From Pagrus major (Eukaryota; Chordata; Actinopteri; Spariformes; Sparidae): DNA of 64,000 nt. Of the stretch, positions 39,355 to 64,000 are shown piece by piece. A model generated the notes under the pieces. The model ran no database searches and had not been told where the DNA came from. It saw only the letters and a program-made list of their open reading frames with translations. Every line of letters starts with the position of its first letter. Position 1 is the first letter of the stretch. The DNA is taken from positions 1,279,121-1,343,120 of the forward strand of contig NC_133216.1 in NCBI RefSeq assembly GCF_040436345.1, read 5' to 3'. The position numbers and the translations under genes are program-made.

Positions 39355-40265
39355 TCAGGAGCCAATAGAAACCAGGATCACAGTGACGTTGTCGGCACAG
39401 CCCCGCCTCACCGCCTCGCTGGCCAGCTGCTGGCAGGCGGCTTCAAACCTCAGCTCCTGGTCCGACAGCCCCGGCCTCGGCTCCACGCCGCCCTGAGGGG
39501 GGAGACGGGGGAGGGACAGGGAGGAGAGACGGGGGAGGGACAGGGAGGAGAGACGGGGGAGGGACAGGGAGGAGAGACGGGGGAGGGACAGGGAGGAGAG
39601 ACGGGATACTTGGTCACAAGACGTAATGAAGTGACATCCCAAAAGAATAACTCAGTCACGAGATCAGTCAGACAATCAGAGAGACAGATGCAACTGAAAT
39701 TAAAGATACGTGAGTTCAGTGAATCAGAGCTGATCGACCATCGTCCTTTAAAAGAAGAGACAGAAACCTGCAGGACGGCGAGGACGAACTTTACAGCTTC
39801 ATCAGCAGAAAACACTTTGAACAGACCGTCACAGGCCAGGATGATGAACCTGCAGAGAGACAGACAGGACGAGACGAACGTCAGCAGCAGGAAACGGTCG
39901 GACACGTAACGTACAGGTGCTGCGGGGAGGCCAGGCTAGCTGTTTCCACCTGTTTCCAGTCTTTATGCTAAGCTACGCTAACGGCTAACGGCTGCAGCTT
40001 CATATTTCCTGTACTGACGAGGGAGAGGAATCAATCTGAACGTCTGAGCCTCAGAAAGAAAGAGAAGAAGAAGAAGAAGAAATGGATCTCTGGTCAGCTG
40101 TTGACCAATCACAGCAGGGACCGTCTGTGGTTCTGTTCTTGCCTGTCATTGGCTGTGAGCTGACACCTCCTCAGGTCGGGCGTTGAAATGACGCCGCAGC
40201 GTTTGTACTGACCGTCTCCGATGGAGCGAGACACCTCGAGGACACCCAGCACCCTGCCGTCCCTG

Positions 40266-40331
<66 letters not shown>

Positions 40332-43300
40332 TGATACTGACAGAGGAACACGTGTTGCTCAGATGTTTGATGGTGTTGGCTGGAGGAGTGTTTGTGTACC
40401 TGACGGTGCCTCCTGCTCTCTGGATCCTCATCCTCTCCTCGTAGATGGTCGGGTTGTGTTCTTTACTGAGCGCCAGCGTCACCGCCCTCCTCTGACCGTC
40501 TGCTCCTCCCGCCACCTCCATCCGACACAACACCGCCTGGAGACACACACCAACTCTGATTCAACATGTCTGCTGCGGTCTGACAGCTGACGTGATGTGT
40601 TATTCTGGTGAAATCAATGACTCCCAGCGTACCCTGCTGTCTCCCAGATTGGCCACGTACACCATGTCGTCCACCACCAGCAGGCAGGTGGCCGTCGAGC
40701 CGTCCTTCCACGCTGGCTTCCTGTTCCACATCACAGAGACAGATGAGACTGAGGCTGCAGGAAACAGTTAGTCAGCCGAAATACAAAAAAACATGAAGAA
40801 GAACAACGACAACAAACATCCAGAAGGTCAACAGGAAGTGTTTTGTCACCGTGGATTCAGCTCATTAGACTGTGAGCTTCCCTTCAGTCATGTTTGTCTG
40901 TTCAAAGTGTGCCGAATTATCAATGAGCACTTCCTGTTTCAGTGGACTCGTGGATGCACAGACAACTTTCATATTAATACTGTGATACTGAAGAAAACTT
41001 AAAACATGAAGATGCTCAGGGGAGTTCTGCACGTTTAATAATCATCCTTCTCTCTTTGAGTCATGAGTTAAACTGTGGACGTTCATTCATGAAGACAATC
41101 TGAGATAATCCCGTCCTGTCACACTGTCTCGCTCTCTGCTCGTCTTACTGGCTGGAAGCTTTCTTCAGAAACTCTTCATCCGTCTGGCGGAAAGTGTCCA
41201 GGAGACATTTCTTTATCAGCTTGTCCAAATTCTCTGTTTCTCCTGAAAGAGACGAAACAACGTGATCATGACGGAGGCAGCGACGATAAAGCTTTATATT
41301 AAGTTATGAGGTGATCAGTCCATTCAATAGGAGCATTATTGAGACTGCGTTAGTGTTAATAACATAATAAACACTATTATTATTAGATAAGACATAAACT
41401 CATGGGAAACTTGTAAACAGTTTACAGACACTTAAGAACATTTATAAAAGTGTCTTTTAATTGTTTATATCAACATTACACACATTTGTTGAGTTTAATT
41501 AACTTAATGTCATTTATAACCTTCACTGAGTGTTTGTTGTTGCTTTATTAAGATTAATGCAAACTTTATTATGTATTTATTAACAGTCAACGAAGCCAAA
41601 ACAAAACCATATTAAGATTTATACATTCTAACAAGACTAATAAAGTCTTTTAAAGATGATATTTTTAGCTGCAAAAAACATCATTAACTGTTAATAAGTG
41701 CACATTTAAATCATTATAAATGAATAATAAAGTCTGTATTCATCTCTGAGGTGAAAAGTAACAAAGTACAAATACTTCATGACTGTACTTCAGTACATGT
41801 TTCAGGTATCTGTACTGTACTAATACTGTACTCCACTGATGAAACAACAACAAGCTCAGTGAAGGTTCGTTTAAACTCATTAAATGTGTTTGTAATAATT
41901 TTATAAACAACTATCAGACACTGTTAATTAAAAGTGTTTATAAATGCCTTATAATCTAATAAAACATGTTTATTTTGCTCTATTAACACTAAAACAGTCG
42001 TATTAATACATACAAAGCTTTACTCATTACGGCAACAGAGAATATAAAGCGTTACCGGGGCGACGCCTTTCAAATCTATCTCGATATTAACATGGATGTT
42101 GATCCAATATTGATACGTATCAATATGTATCTCCAGACAACAAACCAATCAAAAACATCTAAATATACTAATCAATACGTTAATAAATGAACTGTTGCAT
42201 CACATTTAACAAAACTCTTCAATCGTCTAAAGTGAAACTAGAAGAGATTCGTTTCAGTGGCGTTTAATCACAAAGTGCTCGAAATCACTGAGTTAAGACA
42301 AGATCAGATAAAATGTTATTAACCCAGAGGAGGTTCTGGTGCCGGACGTGATCATGACCACAGTAACGCAGTGTAACAAGTGTAAAAGGTGGACATCAGG
42401 TCCAGACACTGAAGAGTCAACCAGAATAAAGCCTGAATGTAAAAGGTTGAATGAACGTCAGCATGTGAGGTAACACGAGATAATATCACACCTGGTGTCA
42501 GGCGGCTGTCACAGTTACACAGACTGTCCCTTTAAACTCACCGCTCGGGAACTTCTTGGCCAGACTGTGGTGAAGATTCTCTGCAGCGAATCGAGACGCT
42601 CGAGCTCCTCCGTGACCGTCGAACACGGCGAAGTACGAGACACGAGACCTGCGGGACAGAGGGGACACATCAGAGAGACGCACCGGCCGTCACCCCTGAG
42701 GACTTCCTGTCGGTCGGAGGTCTTACACTCGTCCCGGCAGAGCGGACAGACAGCCGCTCATGTCCGGCAGCAGCACGTGAGCGTCCTGCATCTCCTCCCG
42801 CTCGCCACGCCTCGCCGCCACGAAGCCTCTCAGCGCCGGGACACCTGAAACACAAGACACCCGTCAGCGTCCTCAGTCTGCATCTCCAACGCCAGAGTCC
42901 ATCTTTAATCAGAGGGAAGAAGAAACAAACATTGTGGTGGAAGAGCTGAAAACCTTCTTTACAAACTTTCTTGATCTCCCCCCGCTCCTCCTCCTCTGCA
43001 TCTCTTTTATCAGTGTGACCGTCCTCATCCTCATCTTCGTCTTCTCTCTTTCGTTTGAATCTTTTCTCCTCCTCCTCCTCCTCCTCCTCCTCCTCCCCTT
43101 CTTCTTCTTCTTCTTCTCTGGTGGACTGTGGTCGAGCTGCTGACACTGGAGCTGTGAGAGAAGGAAAGGACAGTTTATTTGTAAAGCACAATTCAGACAC
43201 AACTCAAAGTGCTTCACAGGCATAACGTTACAATAAAGACATTAAAAACAAGGAGGAAGACATCAAGAAACATAAAATATAGAAGTCTGTGCTCTTCTAC

Positions 43301-43830
43301 AGTCTCTATTTTTATTCCTGTTTTAGTTTTATGAACCAAACTATAACCTGCTCTTGTAGTTTTCCTCACAGATCTGCAGTTTGAGCTCTGTGGCTCTGAA
43401 ACAACCAACCCGAACAGTTACGCTCAAACAGAGAAAGAAATATATTCACATGTAACATTTGCCGAATGAACAAGAAAGTAGTAAATAATGTGTCGTATAC
43501 AGCGCTTTTAATTATTTCTCCACTTTGAAGAAGAAGCTAATATTAGTTACACAAAGACAGAAAGAAGTTCATGTAGAACATTTGCTGAATTAAACAGGAA
43601 AAACAGAAAAACTGACACTTTTTACAAGGAAAGAAACGTCTTAATGTTTTATATTTAATGCCGAATGAACAAGAAGGCACCAATGATTTAAACTTTGTCG
43701 TAGTTGCTTCACAAAGTGTGTTAAGTTTCTCCTCGTGATGCAAACACTCTTAAAATCACACAATTTGTAAGGGAGTCTGGTTACTGCTGCTACTTGTGCC
43801 TTCACTTCATTACGTGGTCCATGTCCGTGA

Positions 43831-43875
<45 letters not shown>

Positions 43876-44677
43876 CAGAGCACTTCTTGTAATAAAGGTG
43901 TAAAATAGATAGAAACAGTTATTTCATTCACAGATGATAAGACGAGACAACACAAACCTCAGAGACAGACTGACACGGTCAGTGTGGTCAGGTGAGTGTT
44001 CCCTCTGGAAAACATGGTTTTTAATCCATTTATATAATTAATGTAAAAAATACTCATTACACTGAAAAATGTATCACTTGTTATTAAGTGTTTAACTTGT
44101 TAATGCATCAGTACGTGATAATAAACTGCTGGTGTTTGAGTCAATAGAAAAAAAGGTGACTATACATGAATCCTATTGAAAAAAATGCTGATTTATCATA
44201 AAAACATTAATAAAAAATATGACGGGGATTAAAATCCAATGATAAGAGGTGAGTCTCATTCAAACGGTACCGGGAGACATTTCGGCACTGGTTCTGAGTC
44301 AGTGGGTCACATGACCTGGAAGATATTTTTAAAAAAAAGGTGATTATACCTGAAACCTAATGAAAAGAAATGCTGATTTTTCATTAACACGTGGATATAA
44401 AATAGAATAAAGAGTAAAATCCAATGAAAACAGGTGAGTCTCGTTCAGCCGGTACATGAAGGTGTGTGTCGGACAGGTACCGACCCAGCAGGTGTCTCTG
44501 CACTCAGCTAATGTCCCGGTCCAAGCACCTTGTCCCGGTTCTCTGGCTCCATCACGTCCGTTACAGGACCGTCGGTACCGGAGCATTCAACACCGCTGTC
44601 ATTAAAGTCTAAATGTCCCCTCATCACGACTCACCGGGGTTCTGTGTGGGTTCTGGCAGGTCGTCAAACAGATCCAT
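39355..44677 (-). CDS. ilkap: Integrin-linked kinase-associated serine/threonine phosphatase 2C
   Basis: PP2C-family Mg/Mn-dependent protein phosphatase that binds and restrains integrin-linked kinase. Complete, 374 aa (human about 392). Exons: 44635-44677, 42954-43151, 42727-42844, 42542-42648, 41149-41242, 40633-40720, 40400-40536, 40143-40262, 39768-39849, 39355-39492. The start MDLFDDLPEP matches the ILKAP N-terminus. PP2C motifs in order: GEREEMQDAH, VFDGHGG (about 129-135, metal-binding Asp), DGSTATC, NLGDSR, LSKEHNP, GVLEVSRSIGD, ILACDGLFKV (metal-binding Asp) and CADNVTV. The segment of exon 2 before KKVCK is strongly expanded in Glu, Asp and Lys (about 28-75). Exon 8 ends in a GC donor (AG|GCAAGA); this is forced by phase and homology. 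The exon 2 donor is ambiguous (42954 or 42963, same phase). Confidence 0.96.
39493..39602 (+). repeat. 24-bp minisatellite forming the polypyrimidine tract of ilkap's last intron
   Basis: Four units of GAGACGGGGGAGGGACAGGG plus AGGA on the plus strand. In the transcript they read as C/U-rich repeats ending exactly at the last exon's acceptor (CCCCCCTCAG, exon start 39492). Confidence 0.95.
40265..40330. repeat. (CA)n microsatellite at the ilkap exon 8 acceptor
   Basis: About 32 CA dinucleotides. In the transcript (UG)n precedes TTTCAG directly, replacing the usual polypyrimidine tract. Confidence 0.95.
40868..41030 (+). repeat. Dispersed repeat family B, diverged copy
   Basis: Similar in order to 32806-32935 (GCACTTCCTGTTTCAGTGGA, GACAACTTTCATATT, TACTGAAGAAAACTTAAAAC, GTTCTGCAC), but with many substitutions. 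Confidence 0.6.
43020..43115 (-). repeat. Acidic low-complexity coding tract in ilkap exon 2
   Basis: GAG/GAA and GAT/GAC codon runs encode two Glu runs of about six and ten residues and an (Asp-Glu)n stretch, separated by the basic KRFKRKR. The human protein has only a short charged region here. The basic patch resembles a nuclear localisation signal. Confidence 0.85.
43834..43875. repeat. (CA)n microsatellite
   Basis: In the 1.5-kb ilkap intron 1. The surrounding 43430-43790 holds degenerate fragments of family A (ACATTTGCTGAATT, AAGGGAGTCTGG). Confidence 0.95.
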
Positions 44678-44960
44678 TCCGCTGTGTTCGCTCAGGTGCT
44701 AGCTAACGAGCTAGCTCACCTAGCCGCAGCCGCCGGGTCCGGTTCGGTGTCCGCGTGCCGTCCAGTCACCGGCGGGTCACAGTGTCTCAGATGTCTCCTG
44801 CAGACGGTCCAAACGGTTCCGACAGTCTGATGTTCAGCACCTTCATTGACCCGGGAGGCACAAACGCGGACCGTCAGCGGCAGCATGAAGCGCGAAGACC
44901 CGCTTAGCTTCGCTGCTAGCATCAAGCTAGCCACACAACCGGAAACACAACTTCCGGCCG
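44678..44960 (-). promoter_or_regulatory. Probable ilkap promoter
   Basis: CpG-rich stretch upstream of the ilkap ATG with paired ETS-type motifs (ACCGGAAACA and ACTTCCGGCC at 44939-44960). No TATA box. It separates ilkap from the 3' end of wdr62, 878 bp away, so the two genes are closely spaced in tandem. Confidence 0.5.
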
Positions 44961-45354
44961 CAACCTTCAAAACAAAAGCCCCGAGTAGAATATAAAGAAC
45001 AGCTCAGAAATCAATAAAAGTAAAAGCACACACTGAAAGCAGGATGTTTTGAGTGTGTGTGAATGTATTTAATAATCTTTAATATCTGGCAGCGACATGA
45101 AGGATGCAGGAGACTTTCATCTTCTGATCAAGGCACTGATGGAGTCAGTGACCTGGAAGCTGCTGAAAAAATGCTGCTTTTCATTAAAAATATTAATATA
45201 AAATATAATAACGAGTAAAATCCACTTCAAAGAGTTGTGTCTCATTCAACCAGTGTGGGAAGACAAGTCGGCACTGATGTTGCGTCACACGACCTGGAAG
45301 CTGTATTGAAGGTTAACGGGAACAAAACCAAACAAAACTCAAACACATGAAACA

Positions 45355-45360
45355 TTTATT
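45355..45360 (-). terminator. wdr62 polyadenylation signal
   Basis: TTTATT on the plus strand gives AATAAA on the minus strand 195 bp after the wdr62 stop codon at 45555. Confidence 0.7.
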
Positions 45361-45554
45361 AAGAAACATAAAAGTACAGTTTATATACAAGAAGTGACTT
45401 AAAAACAGATAAAACGTTTTTCTGACATAAAAAATAAAGATAAGGTGCTTTAAATGTAATACTGATGTTACTGAAAGCAGCGCCGTGTCACTCAGGCTGA
45501 AGGTAAAACAAATGTCCTCTGTCAGCCTCCGTACAGACGGCAGCTGGTCCTGGT

Positions 45555-62633
<17,079 letters not shown>

Positions 62634-63010
62634 GATCGCCGACCCGCTTTAACTTCACACGACCGCCCTGAAAGTTACAGCTCGCTCCGACACCGGGGAC
62701 AGTGGCCGTCTAAACGCCGCGGTGCTGGTCCATAAAGCTCGCTGGTGTCAGCTCATCAGAACCCTCCGCTGGTAATAATGATGGAGGACTAGCTTAGCTT
62801 CATGCTAACTGTCACTGGAGGAAACCTGACACTTATCGCTGCGGCGGGACTCCGGTTCAAACTGAGCCACGCCCACTGCCTCACCAACTAACCAATAGGC
62901 AGCGGAGATCCCGCCCTCTGCCTCTCAAGCAACCAATAGACAATCGAAATCTCGGCCGTTGCCCGCTTACCGACCAATCAGCATCCGCGTTACTTCCGCG
63001 ACCCCAGGTG
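62634..63010 (-). promoter_or_regulatory. wdr62 promoter region with a CCAAT-box cluster
   Basis: CpG-rich sequence directly upstream of the wdr62 ATG. Three CCAAT boxes lie on the plus strand (AACCAATAGG at about 62890, AACCAATAGA at about 62930, GACCAATCAG at about 62973), about 40 bp apart, with an ETS-like TTACTTCCGCG next to the last. No TATA box. The spacing is typical of NF-Y-dependent, cell-cycle-linked promoters, which would suit a mitotic gene; that part is inference. Confidence 0.55.
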
Positions 63011-63055
63011 TTCAGAATCTGTGTGTTTCTGTCTCATTACAGTTTCATAAAGTCT

Positions 63056-63212
63056 CAGGTGAGTCCGACCTCAGGTGAGTCTGACCCCAGGTGAGTCTGA
63101 CCTCAGGTGAGTCCGACCCCAGGTGAGTCTGACCTCAGGTGAGTCTGACCCCAGGTGAGTCTGACCTCAGGTTAGTCTGACCCCAGGTGAGTCTGACCCC
63201 AGGTGAGTCTGA
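63056..63212 (+). repeat. 16-bp minisatellite (AGGTGAGTCTGACCTC), about 10 copies
   Basis: Units alternate AGGTGAGTCTGACCTC and AGGTGAGTCTGACCCC with occasional TCCG. Each contains the consensus splice donor word CAGGTGAGT on the plus strand. It lies upstream of wdr62, outside any recognised gene. Confidence 0.95.
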
Positions 63213-63444
63213 CCTCATCACACATTTACACATCAGCAACAATATATCAGCTGTTTATTTATTTATTTTCAGTCACATCAACAAACAAAACAAACAGTTT
63301 ACAGGTCTGATGACTAAAATGAGAAACTTTGAAATGTCTGAATAATCTAATTGTTTTTGTCAATTGAAGTCAAATATGATTTTAAATCTTTATCAAAATC
63401 TGTAAACATCAGCAACAATATGTTTTAGTAAAGTGTTGACGGTT

Positions 63445-63600
63445 ATGGAGAGCTGAAGCCCCGCCCCTTCCGGTTCCCCTCGTGACCTTATTGATCAAGA
63501 CAGGTGAGGTATCGATCCTGTTGAACTGTGTCATGAATCACACACATGGTGTTTGTCAGTTTAAAAGATCATTTTCCAAATCAATAAAGTGTGAAATGTT
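63445..63600 (+). repeat. Dispersed repeat family D, partial copy
   Basis: Has AGCTGAAGCCCCGCCCCTTC, GATCCTGTTGAACTGTGTC and CACATGGTGTTTGTCAGTTT, matching the ends of 18330-18880 and 7330-7400. The ORF-bearing middle is absent. 63610-64000 is AT-rich with no recognised feature. Confidence 0.75.
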
Positions 63601-64000
63601 TGTGTGTTTATTGTCCAGTGGAGCAGCAGCTGATCGATACTCTGCCCCATACACACCAATGTAAAAATTTGTGACTGTGTAAAAAGATTGAATGATATTA
63701 GACGGTTGAATTAATGTGAGAAAGTCCTAAATCTTTGTTTCAAAGTTTGAATGGAGTTTCTGTGTCAATGTTTGAAGGAGAGTTTGAAAATGTTTGAAAA
63801 TGTGAAAACGTGGGATTTCTCAACAGTCCTCACCACACTGCAGCATTTACAGCTAAAGCTAATGTGCAATGCCCGTCCCTCGATGGGCCTTTAAAATACA
63901 TAAAACTCAACAAATACACAAAGTACCAAAACAAAAAAATACGTACAATACAGACGGGACAATATAAAACACAAAGTGTAATACAAAACAATAAAACATT

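Overview
The window looks like genomic DNA of a teleost fish, probably a percomorph. The reasons are intron-rich vertebrate genes with short introns, very dense (CA)n/(GT)n microsatellites and minisatellites, and dispersed repeats I recognise from fish genomes (AGTACTTAAGTA-type repeats, GCTAGCTTAGCAT-type repeats, a hAT MITE, an L2 LINE scrap). No bacterial, plasmid, phage or CRISPR feature is present.

Four protein-coding genes lie head to tail, all on the minus strand. From right to left they are: wdr62 (45555-62633, 33 coding exons, 1361 aa, complete); ilkap (39355-44677, 10 exons, 374 aa, complete); an ACAP-family ArfGAP, best called acap1 (28994-38207, 22 exons, 716 aa, complete); and the N-terminal part of ltbp4 (624-24019, 8 exons, first 689 aa; the gene runs off the left edge). 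I built each exon chain by hand. Every junction has a splice dinucleotide pair, and the reading phase closes across every intron, so the models are internally consistent. Alternatives are stated where I saw them.

Region by region: 1-24019 is ltbp4 with very large repeat-filled introns. 24020-28993 is intergenic and holds a GGAA-rich polypurine minisatellite, a near-perfect dyad with CCAAT boxes, a CpG/ETS-rich promoter-like stretch and a tandem duplication. 28994-38207 is acap1, with a 1.3-kb minisatellite nine bases from a splice donor. 38208-39354 is a short intergenic region. 39355-44677 is ilkap. 44678-45554 is a short intergenic region. 45555-62633 is wdr62. 62634-64000 is the wdr62 promoter and upstream repeats.

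The genes are not an operon. WDR62 is a JNK-pathway scaffold of the spindle pole, ILKAP a PP2C phosphatase, ACAP an Arf6-type GTPase-activating protein, and LTBP4 an extracellular-matrix TGF-beta carrier. No new enzymatic or defence system is evident. The most interesting signals are in splicing architecture and repeat biology: an exon in wdr62 flanked by complementary (UG)n/(CA)n tracts, a signal-peptide exon in ltbp4 that doubles as a splice acceptor, a GC-AG intron in ilkap, a minisatellite made of repeated splice-site units in wdr62, and minisatellites that arose inside dispersed repeats.
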